Shown: positions 8,243 through 15,293, numbered from the stretch's first letter. The stretch: 24,599 nucleotides of DNA from PUMD01 sp964599275 (GCA_964599275.1 CAZRFK010000024.1:1-24599), one strand, 5' to 3'. The notes: generated by a model from the letters alone, not told the origin. Program-made: numbers and translations.

Positions 8243-8626
8243 ATTTCAGAACTATCTGAAACTATTAAAAGTGATAATTGGAAAACCGAAAAGCATGTCC
8301 CTTCCATTGAAGTTCTGGATCAAAAAAACACCGACGACATATTTGAGGTAAGGGTCGCAGTAGGCCAGGAGATTCAACATCCCAACACAACAGAGCATTA
8401 CATTCCGTGGATAAAGCTTTTCTTCCTGGCTGATGAAGGCGCATTCCCGGTGGAAATTGACAGCTTCCAATTTTCATCCCCTTCATCTGCTGACAATGAT
8501 GCTGTTGTATCCAGCCCTTCACTGACCACCAGGGTCTCTATCGAGAAAAGCGGCACCCTTATGGCTCTGAGCTACTGCAACCTGCATGGCTTATGGCAGA
8601 ATGAACACCGTATAGAATTAAACTGA
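8243..8626 (+). CDS. superoxide reductase (neelaredoxin, class II SORL)
   Basis: Superoxide reductase reduces superoxide to hydrogen peroxide using electrons from rubredoxin, without making oxygen, in the cytoplasm of anaerobes. All active-site iron ligands are visible: His18 in EKHVP, His46 and His52 in HPNTTEH, Cys112 and His115 in CNLHG; the active-site Glu16-Lys17 pair is also kept. The N-terminal Cys4-iron desulforedoxin domain is absent, so this is the one-iron class. Start: the only strong ribosome site, AAGGAGG (8229-8235), lies inside the reading frame opened by the ATG at 8213 and is seven bases before ATT at 8243. Homologues begin about 17 residues before the EKHVP His, exactly where ATT falls. 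I therefore call an ATT start (127 residues). The ATG at 8213 is the alternative. Rubrerythrin follows after 26 bases. Confidence 0.92.
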   Translation: MSELSETIKSDNWKTEKHVPSIEVLDQKNTDDIFEVRVAVGQEIQHPNTTEHYIPWIKLFFLADEGAFPVEIDSFQFSSPSSADNDAVVSSPSLTTRVSIEKSGTLMALSYCNLHGLWQNEHRIELN

Positions 8627-8652
8627 TTTTTGGAAAGGTGGCTCGATAACCT

Positions 8653-9186
8653 ATGGATTTGAAAGGCACAAAAACAGAAAAGAATCTCTGGGCAGCCTTT
8701 GCCGGAGAATCACAAGCTCGCAACAAATATGAATTTTTCGCCAAGCAGGCCCGTAAAGATGGTTTCCAGCAGATATCAGGCATCTTCGAGGAAACGGCCA
8801 GTGATGAGAAGGAGCATGCCAAGCGTGCTTACCGCTACCTCGACGAATTGGGAGACACAGAGAAAAACCTGGAGATGGCTGCAGAGGGAGAAAACTATGA
8901 ATGGACTTCAATGTATAAGCAGTTTGCCGAGCAGGCCCACGAGGAAGGTTTTGAGGAAATAGCAGAATTTTTCGAGGAAGTTGCTGAAGTGGAAGAAGAG
9001 CACGAAAAACGTTATCGTGCTCTATTGAAACGGGTAGTAGAGGGAACAGTATTCACCCGCGAGGAGCCCATTCGCTGGCACTGTAGAAATTGTGGATACA
9101 TTCACACAGGAACTGAACCTCCAGAAGAATGTCCTGCCTGTGTGCATCCGAAGTCCTTTTTTGAGGAGTTCTGCGAGAACTACTGA
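8653..9186 (+). CDS. rbr: rubrerythrin
   Basis: Rubrerythrin is a cytoplasmic peroxidase that reduces hydrogen peroxide to water with electrons from rubredoxin. The 177-residue protein has the ferritin-like diiron domain (about 1-130) with E19 in GESQAR, an E52-x-x-H55 pair in DEKEH and E114-x-x-H117 in the second half. It ends with a rubredoxin-like iron centre with C144-x-x-C147 and C160-x-x-C163. Length and domain order are standard. It directly follows the superoxide reductase gene (26 bases), whose product peroxide is its substrate, and precedes the flavin-reductase/rubredoxin fusion that could reduce both. The ribosome site (GGAAAGGTGG, about 11 bases upstream) is somewhat distant but acceptable. 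One of the firmest calls in the window. Confidence 0.96.
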   Translation: MDLKGTKTEKNLWAAFAGESQARNKYEFFAKQARKDGFQQISGIFEETASDEKEHAKRAYRYLDELGDTEKNLEMAAEGENYEWTSMYKQFAEQAHEEGFEEIAEFFEEVAEVEEEHEKRYRALLKRVVEGTVFTREEPIRWHCRNCGYIHTGTEPPEECPACVHPKSFFEEFCENY

Positions 9187-9255
9187 GAACATTTTTCATG
9201 CTCAGTGATATGCGAACTATGCTGGATTGTTCTCAAGTTTGCTGTGAGGTGACCC

Positions 9256-9945
9256 ATGAATCCAAAGGCGCTGTACAATATCAGTTACGGTCTGTATATT
9301 GTTTCTTCAAAATGGAACAGTCAGCTCAATGGGCAGACTGCAAATGCGGTAATGCAGGTGTCCAACGATCCTGTAACTGTAGCACTGAGTATAAACAAGG
9401 ATAATCTCACCCATCAATTCATATCGCAAAGCGGGCTTGCTTCCATATCGGTACTCGAAAAGGATACACCTCTTTTCCTGATCGGCAAGTTTGGGTTTAA
9501 CAGCGGCCGTGATTTGGAAAAGTTCAAGGAAGTAGAATACGAATTAAGCTCTGATGGACTCCCCTACGTAACTGAACACACGCTTGCTTATTTTAAGGGG
9601 CCAATTGTTGAACAGATGGACGCTCACACCCACACAGTATTTCTATGCAGAATTACTGAGGGAGAAGTTCTGACAGAAGGGGAGCCGATGACCTATGCTT
9701 ATTACCATCAGGTCAAACAAGGAAAGACTCCCTCCGCAGCACCTACAGCCAGAAAGTCTGACGACCCGAAAGGAAGAGAACCTGTGGACGAATACGTATG
9801 TACTGTATGCGGATATGTTTACGATCCGGAGGAAGGAGATCCAGACAGCGATATATCCCCTGGCACTTCCTTTGACGAGATACCAGATGACTGGATATGT
9901 CCTGTCTGTGGCGCCAGTAAGGATGCTTTTGAAAAAACCGGCTGA
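9256..9945 (+). CDS. hrb: high-molecular-weight rubredoxin (flavin reductase-rubredoxin fusion)
   Basis: A 229-residue two-domain electron carrier. Residues 1 to about 158 form a flavin-reductase-like FMN domain (ALYNISYGLYIVSS start, SGLASISVLEKDTP, TFL-type late segment HTVFLCRITEGE, YAYYHQVKQG end). A linker at about 158-178 is rich in Ala, Pro and Lys. Residues 179-227 are a complete rubredoxin with C182-x-x-C185-GY and C215-P-x-C218-G. The same architecture is known as Hrb in Moorella thermoacetica, where it takes electrons from NADH and passes them to the flavodiiron protein FprA. No FprA gene is visible here; the immediate neighbours are superoxide reductase and rubrerythrin, both rubredoxin-dependent, so they are the likely acceptors (inference). 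GTGAGGTG lies just ahead of the ATG. A hairpin terminator follows 30 bases after the stop. Confidence 0.93.
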   Translation: MNPKALYNISYGLYIVSSKWNSQLNGQTANAVMQVSNDPVTVALSINKDNLTHQFISQSGLASISVLEKDTPLFLIGKFGFNSGRDLEKFKEVEYELSSDGLPYVTEHTLAYFKGPIVEQMDAHTHTVFLCRITEGEVLTEGEPMTYAYYHQVKQGKTPSAAPTARKSDDPKGREPVDEYVCTVCGYVYDPEEGDPDSDISPGTSFDEIPDDWICPVCGASKDAFEKTG

Positions 9946-9975
9946 TTAGAATCTACATTAAGTCACATCAGTCTG

Positions 9976-10009
9976 TGGGTCCTGTTCATTTTTGATTGGG
10001 CAGGACCCA
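9976..10009 (+). terminator. terminator after the oxidative-stress cluster
   Basis: A 9-bp perfect stem (TGGGTCCTG at 9976-9984 with CAGGACCCA at 10001-10009) and a 16-base loop, followed by ATTCTTTG, lies 30 bases after the hrb stop. It separates the redox cluster from the next gene. The rest of 10010-10204 shows no supported gene. Confidence 0.7.
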
Positions 10010-10204
10010 ATTCTTTGATGCAGCCATGGTTAACCCGCTTAAAGCTGAAATCCAGCTCATTATCAATTCCTACACAAACGCCGCCTGTTCCCGGAAATAC
10101 AGACTTGCACATTCGCCGATGACACAAATCTGAACATGTATTAGAATAAAAAAGGAAAATCAACCAATAGAATCTTGATGTAAAAAAGAGGTGGAATACA
10201 CAAA

Positions 10205-11743
10205 ATGCAAATCCCTTCTGATGCAGGTGTCGTAACTGCAGCTTTACCAACTGACTTGATCCTTCCCACAGATGATATCGCAGAGGTAACGGTAGATGCA
10301 ATCACAGGCGTTGTACAGGACGGCGATATTATATGTATTACCGAATCAGTCGTGGCCCGCTCACAAAACCGATACCTGTCATGTGATCAACTTGCAGAAG
10401 ATATAGCAGATAAGCTAAATATCACACCAGGTGGCACTATAGCAGTAATCAGTCCAATTCTAAGCCGCAATCGCTTCGCCCTTATACTAAAAGCCATCGC
10501 TGGTGCAACCGGTGGAGGACGGGTGATAGTTCAATTATCAGTTCCCGATGATGAAGTAGGCAATGAAGTAATCGACCGAGATTTTGCCTCAACAAGGCTT
10601 CGCCTGAAGAATATTTTCAACAGTCTGCAGGAGGCCCGGGGTAATACTCCACACCTTAACGTTCTCATACGCGAAATCTTGGTCGCCTTCAAACTACAGG
10701 AACTTGGATACAATCTTCAGGGAATTCGTAAAATTACCGGCCAGGGAACTGCCGATTTGACCATCGAGGATGAAGACGGCAGGACTATCTGTGTAGAGGT
10801 CAGTTTTGAAAATCCCGGAGCCACCGTCCAGAAGGTCCTGGGAATAATGCGTGACACCGGAGCAGACGGTGCATTGGCTGTAACAGTAGATCTGCAGCGG
10901 CAGTCATTGACGGTTTATGATGCCACAACATTCGAAAAAGAAAGAAACTCGATAATTGCTGAAACATCATATGCAGATGAGATGCCCCTTTACCGTGATG
11001 CTGACTGCATCTATGCTCCGGAAGTACACAATCGTCACTTTGCTCATCCAATCACAGGTGAAGATTACTCCCGCATGTACCAAGAAATCGTAGAAAACGA
11101 AGGGGCCGACTGTGAGATTCTGTTGACTAACAATCCCCTACGGGTTTTTCAGCAGGGTTTCATTGATGGAATTATCGTCAGCGCAGTACATGCCGCGGAC
11201 GAATTGACGGAGCTGTTTTTATCCTTCGGAACCAAAACTCCGGTAACAACCATTGGGAACATTGGCCCTGAACCATGGGGAGTTATTGGTTCAAATGTGT
11301 CCGATAGGGAAAAAGGAATTCTGAAACTTTTACCTGCTAATGCGGACGGTGTTGCCGATGGGATAAAAGAGGCTATAAAATCCAACATCGGCAAGGATGT
11401 TGAAGTGTTGATTTTCGGAGACGGGGCTTACAAAGATCCCGACACCGGGATATATGAACTTGCCGATCCGCACCCGGCTATCGGCAGCAGTGGGGGACTG
11501 CGCAAAGGCTCAATGCGAACCGGTACAAAACTTAAACTGCAGGTAGAGACGCTTTTCCGGCAGGGACACTCGCGTGAAGAAATCTCTGAGATAGTTCAAC
11601 AAAAAAATGAAGATGTAACCCATGAGCAATTGGGAACCACTCCTCGTAGCGTTACCAGCCTCTTGGGCACGATTGCTGACCTGGCTGCAGGCTCTGCGGA
11701 TGCGGGTACTCCAATCGTTCTGGTTCGCAACTTCCAATTCTGA
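10205..11743 (+). CDS. CofE-like (F420-0:L-glutamate ligase family) protein with inserted nuclease-like domain
   Basis: The outer parts match the bacterial CofE-like family: DGDIICITESVVARSQNRY (about 39-57), ISPILSRNRFALILKAIAG (82-100), DDEVGN (115-120), then HPITGEDYSRMYQEI (281-295), FGDGAYKDPDTGIYELADP (404-422) and TTPRSVTSLLG (478-488). CofE adds glutamate to coenzyme F420; in Firmicutes without F420 synthesis these homologues have no settled role. Relatives I remember are about 400 residues and pass almost directly from DEVGN to the HPITG segment. Here about 140 residues (roughly 126-265) intervene. The insert has a helix (LIREILVAFKLQELGY), then ADL with D184 and CVEVS with E198, like a PD-(D/E)xK nuclease core with Ser in place of Lys. 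GAGGTGG ten bases before the ATG supports the start. The family call is good; the insert's identity is inference. Confidence 0.82.
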   Translation: MQIPSDAGVVTAALPTDLILPTDDIAEVTVDAITGVVQDGDIICITESVVARSQNRYLSCDQLAEDIADKLNITPGGTIAVISPILSRNRFALILKAIAGATGGGRVIVQLSVPDDEVGNEVIDRDFASTRLRLKNIFNSLQEARGNTPHLNVLIREILVAFKLQELGYNLQGIRKITGQGTADLTIEDEDGRTICVEVSFENPGATVQKVLGIMRDTGADGALAVTVDLQRQSLTVYDATTFEKERNSIIAETSYADEMPLYRDADCIYAPEVHNRHFAHPITGEDYSRMYQEIVENEGADCEILLTNNPLRVFQQGFIDGIIVSAVHAADELTELFLSFGTKTPVTTIGNIGPEPWGVIGSNVSDREKGILKLLPANADGVADGIKEAIKSNIGKDVEVLIFGDGAYKDPDTGIYELADPHPAIGSSGGLRKGSMRTGTKLKLQVETLFRQGHSREEISEIVQQKNEDVTHEQLGTTPRSVTSLLGTIADLAAGSADAGTPIVLVRNFQF

Positions 11744-11758
11744 ACGACTGAGTGATAA

Positions 11759-11817
11759 TGCCCGGTTGACAATCTGGTTAGCCGGGCAACGTCTTTGAAA
11801 CATTATTACAGTCAACC
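11759..11817 (+). promoter_or_regulatory. possible attenuator-like leader
   Basis: A 7-bp hairpin (TGCCCGG 11759-11765 with CCGGGCA 11782-11788) follows the CofE-like stop. Overlapping it, GGTTGAC (11764-11770) is exactly complementary to GTCAACC (11811-11817), six bases before the GGAGGT of the next gene. The two pairings share bases 11764-11765 and may compete. No long T-run follows the hairpin, so it may be only a weak terminator. Confidence 0.35.
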
Positions 11818-11834
11818 ATAATGGAGGTGGTGTT

Positions 11835-12875
11835 ATGAAAAGCTGTTCACACATGAATGCTCCTGTTGTCCCAACACAGCTCATCGGGAATACCCCTTTA
11901 GTCAAGTTTCATCTGCAGGAGCTATCCAGCCGTCCACGAATTTTGGCCAAAGCAGAATTTTTCAATCCCACTGGCAGTCATAAAGACAGAATCTATCAAC
12001 AGATGATTGAAAAAGCTGAACAGCGGGGTGAGCTGGAATCAGGCATGACTATCGTGGAAGGCTCCACTGGCAATGCAGGTGCTGCCTGCAGTATGATCGG
12101 AGCCCTTAAAGGATACGAGGTTGTCGTTGTTATGCCTGAAGGTATGTCTGAAGAAAGAAAACAGCTCATCAAGGCGTTTGGTGCAGAACTCATTACCACT
12201 CCAGGCGGAGAAAGTGACCAGGACCTGTCATTAAAGAAGGTCGAGGAAATTGTAAACTCAAATCCCGATCAATACTGGTATCCTGCCCAGTTTAGCAATC
12301 CTGACAATCCCCAAACCCACTATGAGACTACAGGACCCGAACTTTGGTCACAAAGCAGCGGCGAGATAGATGCTTTAGTACTGGCTGTGGGTTCTGGCGG
12401 CACCCTCAGCGGCATTGGCCGCTACCTCACTGAACGCAACCCGGAGATTAAGGTCTATGCAGTGGAGCCTGCTGAATGCCCTATTCTTTCGCAGCAGCAG
12501 TGGGGAAGTCATGATATCCAGGGCATTGGCGACGGGTTCGTGCCCGACAACCTTGATCTACAGCAACTCGAAGGAGTTGTAACGGTAAGTTCCGAGGAAG
12601 CCATCAATCAGGCACGTAATTTGTGTCTAAAGCAAGGGCTGGTAGTTGGGATTTCCACGGGCTGCAACATAGCAGCTGCACATAAGGTTGTTAAAGAAAA
12701 CCCACAACTACAGAATATCGCTACAATGCTCTTTGATACCGGACAAAAATACTTCAGTTCACCGTTGTTCGGCAGTGAAGCAGAACTCTCCATTCCTGAT
12801 CGCCAACATCAGCTTGAGCCGGATACCAGACGTCTTCTGGACAAATATTCAGAGCGATGGGAGTTTATCCACTGA
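11835..12875 (+). CDS. PLP-dependent cysteine synthase family enzyme
   Basis: A 346-residue fold-type II PLP enzyme. It has LIGNTPLVKF at about 17-25, the PLP lysine K50 in NPTGSHKDR, the substrate loop EGSTGNAG, the phosphate loop GSGGTLSGIGRYL, GIGDGFVP and the C-terminal DTGQKYFSSPLF. CysK and cystathionine beta-synthase normally carry NPGGSVKDR and TSGNTG; the NPTGSHKDR and STGNAG variants here point to a side branch, so O-acetylserine sulfhydrylase activity should not be assumed. It could instead be a beta-eliminating/replacing enzyme or act on an amino acid released by the neighbour. GGAGGT is six bases before the ATG. It lies upstream of a YgeY-type hydrolase on the same strand, 80 bases apart, suggesting a shared role in amino-acid or amide catabolism (inference). 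Confidence 0.88.
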   Translation: MKSCSHMNAPVVPTQLIGNTPLVKFHLQELSSRPRILAKAEFFNPTGSHKDRIYQQMIEKAEQRGELESGMTIVEGSTGNAGAACSMIGALKGYEVVVVMPEGMSEERKQLIKAFGAELITTPGGESDQDLSLKKVEEIVNSNPDQYWYPAQFSNPDNPQTHYETTGPELWSQSSGEIDALVLAVGSGGTLSGIGRYLTERNPEIKVYAVEPAECPILSQQQWGSHDIQGIGDGFVPDNLDLQQLEGVVTVSSEEAINQARNLCLKQGLVVGISTGCNIAAAHKVVKENPQLQNIATMLFDTGQKYFSSPLFGSEAELSIPDRQHQLEPDTRRLLDKYSERWEFIH

Positions 12876-12920
12876 TATTTGTGTAAGGCAGCATGGTGGG
12901 TGAATGTCACTTGTAAATAA

Positions 12921-12955
12921 GGAGGTGCAGACGGCAAAGCATTTGCCGGCAAGTA
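12921..12955 (+). promoter_or_regulatory. structured ribosome-binding leader of the ygeY gene
   Basis: A strong GGAGGT (12921-12926) is 29 bases from the ATG at 12956, far too distant for normal initiation. Between them is a perfect 7-bp hairpin, CGGCAAA (12932-12938), loop GCA, TTTGCCG (12942-12948). If folded, the effective spacing drops to about 12 bases. No other start in the ORF frame between SD and ATG is well spaced. Confidence 0.5.
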
Positions 12956-14137
12956 ATGATACTTAACCAGAGCCGAAAGCAAAAGTTAATAGGTTTATGC
13001 AGTGAGCTGGTAGCCATCCCAAGTCTTTCTGGCTGTGAAAAGGAAATGGCCCTGGCGTTAGAAGAAGCGGGCGAAACACTGGGGTTCGATGAGGTAAATA
13101 TCGATGAATACGGCAATGTGATCATCCGCATTACCGGCTCAAAGACAGGCAAGACGATTCTTTTTGATGCTCATATCGATACTGTTGGGGTCTCTGATGA
13201 GGACTCCTGGAATTATGCTCCTTATTCCAGCAATGTGCGCTGCAACCGCATCTACGGCCGGGGTAGTGCCGATATGAAGGGGGCACTCGCGTCGATGATG
13301 ATGGCTGCCAAATTTTTTGCTGACGATTCCAACAGTGGTTTTGCCGGAGATATTTATGTGGTCGGGACCGTGATGGAGGAAACCTTTGAAGGAGTGGCAG
13401 CTCGTAGTGTCAGTGAAACCGTGCAGCCCGATTTTGTGATAATAGGCGAGCCTTCCAACCTCAATATCAAACGAGGGCAAAGAGGAAGGGCTGAAATTGT
13501 CATCAAAACTCAAGGGCAATCAGCACACTCCTCCTCGCCCCAGGTCGGGCACAACGCTGTGTATGATATGATTGAAATCGTAAGAGATATTAAAACTATT
13601 ACTCCTCCAGAGCATGACATCTTGGGAAAAGGCATTATGGAGCTTACTGATATAATTTCCCGCCCCTATCCTGGCGCCTCTGTCATTCCAAATCTCTGCC
13701 GCGTTACCTTTGACAGACGCTTATTATTGGGGGAAACTGAGGAATCTACCCTGGCCCCCTTACGCAGCATCGTTGACCGGTTGAAAACCAAAAATATGCA
13801 GGCCAATATCCAGTTTGCTGTGGGGGAGACTGAATGCTGGACGGGTAAAGAGATGAAAGCCAAGCGTTTTTTCCCGGCCTGGCTTCTTCCCAGAGAGCAT
13901 CCATTGATCATGACAGCCCAGAAGGCCTTAGATGATATCGGACTATGTCCGGAACTGACCCACTACTCTTTTTGCACCAACGGGAGTCATTACGCAGGCG
14001 AGAAGAACATTCCCACGATAGGCTTCGGTCCATCATCAGAAAGCATGGCTCATACCACCGATGAATACGTAGAGATTGATCAGTTGGTTTCCAGCTGTGC
14101 TGGTTATTACAGTATTATGCGTACTTTGACTGAATAG
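12956..14137 (+). CDS. ygeY: YgeY family (selenium-metabolism-linked) M20 hydrolase
   Basis: A 393-residue M20 zinc hydrolase closest by pattern to the YgeY subgroup, which in other bacteria accompanies selenium-dependent purine/xanthine hydrolase or diaminopropionate (YgeX) genes. Metal motifs: H73-x-D75 in FDAHIDTVG, D106 in GRGSADMKGA, E141-E142 in GTVMEETFEG, and a terminal His at 366 in AHTTDEY. GRGSADMKG, CTNGSHYAGEKNIPTIGFGP and IGEPSNLNIKRGQRGR fit YgeY well. No selenium genes (selA, selB, selD, molybdenum hydroxylases) lie in this window; its nearest neighbour is a PLP lyase/synthase-type enzyme, so hydrolysis of an acylated amino acid followed by PLP chemistry is a reasonable guess. 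The start follows family length, though its SD is separated by a hairpin. It ends 4 bases before a terminator hairpin that serves the opposite strand. Confidence 0.88.
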   Translation: MILNQSRKQKLIGLCSELVAIPSLSGCEKEMALALEEAGETLGFDEVNIDEYGNVIIRITGSKTGKTILFDAHIDTVGVSDEDSWNYAPYSSNVRCNRIYGRGSADMKGALASMMMAAKFFADDSNSGFAGDIYVVGTVMEETFEGVAARSVSETVQPDFVIIGEPSNLNIKRGQRGRAEIVIKTQGQSAHSSSPQVGHNAVYDMIEIVRDIKTITPPEHDILGKGIMELTDIISRPYPGASVIPNLCRVTFDRRLLLGETEESTLAPLRSIVDRLKTKNMQANIQFAVGETECWTGKEMKAKRFFPAWLLPREHPLIMTAQKALDDIGLCPELTHYSFCTNGSHYAGEKNIPTIGFGPSSESMAHTTDEYVEIDQLVSSCAGYYSIMRTLTE

Positions 14138-14141
14138 AAAA

Positions 14142-14181
14142 AGTCCGGCAGCTACTCTAAAATACTGTACGCTGCCGGACT
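14142..14181 (-). terminator. Rho-independent terminator, strongest for the Fur gene
   Basis: An 11-bp perfect stem (AGTCCGGCAGC 14142-14152 with GCTGCCGGACT 14171-14181) with an 18-base loop. On the minus strand it runs directly into TTTTTCTATT, a textbook terminator 69 bases after the Fur stop; on the plus strand only GTCAAAAACC follows, so ygeY termination would be weaker. Confidence 0.85.
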
Positions 14182-14250
14182 GTCAAAAACCTGGCGTACC
14201 GAGCATGCAAACGGACCTTAATCATCAATCATCAAGTTGGACCAGTGGCT

Positions 14251-14694
14251 TCATGTTTTATTATCAGTACACTCAAAACATATCCCCGAAAAAACTATTG
14301 AACGGTCAGAAACTTGGAAATTGCAGTCCCCAACAACATATTCCTCCAGTTGGTATGCATGAGATGACTGCACTTCCTGTACATCGGCACATTCTGTGCA
14401 GACTAAATGTATATGCGGTGTGGTGCTTTCAATGGTCAACTCGAATCGCGCTGATCCGTCGCCCATATCCATCCTGCAAACAATACCCAACTTCTGAAGC
14501 AGCTGAAGAGTACGATAAACAGTAGCCAGCCCAATGCATGTATTTTCTTGTCGGACCGAATCATAAATATCCTCAGCAGATGGATGCCTATCAGAATTTT
14601 GCACCAAATGTTTGACAATCAATTCCCTCTGTTGGGTAATCTGGCATTCCTCATCCTCAAGTCGGTTCATGGCAGCAGAAAAAATTTCTTGCAT
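14251..14694 (-). CDS. Fur family metal-dependent repressor
   Basis: A 147-residue Fur/PerR/Zur-type repressor. The winged helix carries HPSAEDIYDSV (37-47) and the recognition helix GLATVYRTLQLLQKLG (about 55-70). The sensing region has H94-I-H96-L. Two CxxC pairs, C99/C102 and C139/C142, form the structural zinc site. At the position equivalent to Asp104 of Bacillus PerR (five residues after the second Cys of the first pair) this protein has Glu107, as in iron-sensing Fur, so a peroxide sensor is less likely; this is inferred from spacing. It lies 42 bases downstream of the DUF134 gene on the same strand and is probably co-transcribed, ending at a strong terminator. GGGGAT eight bases before the ATG supports the start. 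Its targets cannot be read; the nearby superoxide reductase cluster is one candidate. Confidence 0.92.
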   Translation of the reverse strand: MQEIFSAAMNRLEDEECQITQQRELIVKHLVQNSDRHPSAEDIYDSVRQENTCIGLATVYRTLQLLQKLGIVCRMDMGDGSARFELTIESTTPHIHLVCTECADVQEVQSSHAYQLEEYVVGDCNFQVSDRSIVFSGICFECTDNKT

Positions 14695-14736
14695 GATTCA
14701 AAATCCCCATCCCTTGAGGGTATTAATCATTTCTAT

Positions 14737-15162
14737 TCAATCTGTCTTGGGACCGCGCCGTCTTCGCCTTCGGACACCGTAAGAAATTTCAGCGCTGCTG
14801 CATTCAGGGCAAGTCTCATGTTTTTTGGCTGCCGCCCAGGTGTGGTCGCACTTTTTACACCTGGGGCGTCCCCTGAGCCGAAACTCCCCACCATGAATGT
14901 CAATAGCCTTACCATCAACCAGGGCCTCACTAACTTTGGTACAGGCCGATTTAAGTACACGTTGAAAAGTTGCCCGAGAAATCTCCATGCGTTCCGCACC
15001 ATCTTTTTGGTCCAGGTTTTCACAGTGCTTCAGTCGGAGTGCCTCCAGTTCTTCAACTTTCAGTTTAACAGTATCCAAATCTGATAAAGGAACACCAGCT
15101 GGTTTAAAAAATCGACGGTCCGGTAAAGTGTCAACAGTTCTCTTTTTCGGCGGACGCGGCAT
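14737..15162 (-). CDS. DUF134 (UPF0251) predicted DNA-binding protein
   Basis: A 141-residue DUF134 protein, a family of predicted sigma-like helix-turn-helix regulators. It starts MPRPPKKR and contains VKLKVEELEALRLKHCENLDQ, then the HTH segment AERMEISRATFQRVLKSAC (about 57-74), EALVDGKAIDIHGGEFRLR and a zinc ribbon with C102/C105 and C118/C121, and ends in a basic tail of Arg residues. The zinc ribbon is an extra seen in some members. DUF134 genes are often found near ParA/MinD-type ATPases and iron-molybdenum cofactor-binding proteins; none is present here. GGAGG eight bases before the ATG fixes the start. A 20-bp near-palindrome just upstream could be its own operator. The Fur gene follows after 42 bases. 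Confidence 0.9.
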   Translation of the reverse strand: MPRPPKKRTVDTLPDRRFFKPAGVPLSDLDTVKLKVEELEALRLKHCENLDQKDGAERMEISRATFQRVLKSACTKVSEALVDGKAIDIHGGEFRLRGRPRCKKCDHTWAAAKKHETCPECSSAEISYGVRRRRRRGPKTD

Positions 15163-15177
15163 CGTATTGGCCTCCAG

Positions 15178-15197
15178 TTATGAGCATATGTTCATAA
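15178..15197. promoter_or_regulatory. palindromic candidate operator upstream of DUF134
   Basis: TTATGAGCAT joined directly to ATGTTCATAA (15178-15187, 15188-15197) is a gapless 20-bp palindrome with one mismatch per half. It lies 15 bases before the DUF134 ATG, overlapping the leader. On the minus strand a perfect TTGACA (15239-15234) lies upstream, though the -10 after it is weak. A repressor here would block the DUF134-fur unit; self-regulation by the DUF134 protein is the simplest guess. Confidence 0.6.
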
Positions 15198-15276
15198 TCT
15201 GTCAGCTTAATTTACCCATAATCCCTTCTCCTCTGTCAAGCACGCTTCTTCGAACTGTACCGACCAGGTCTACCCC

Positions 15277-15293
15277 CTAAGCAGTGCACTTAG
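15277..15293. promoter_or_regulatory. second small dyad in the divergent DUF134/DUF402 gap
   Basis: CTAAG (15277-15281) and CTTAG (15289-15293) frame a centre containing the palindrome AGTGCACT. It lies 56 bases before the DUF402 start, where an operator would be expected. Only the symmetry supports it. Confidence 0.25.

Noticed and set aside
9963..10301. Minus-strand open frame of 112 codons in the gap before the CofE-like gene.
   Set aside because: Overlaps the terminator hairpin and the CofE-like start, has no SD and no recognisable motif.
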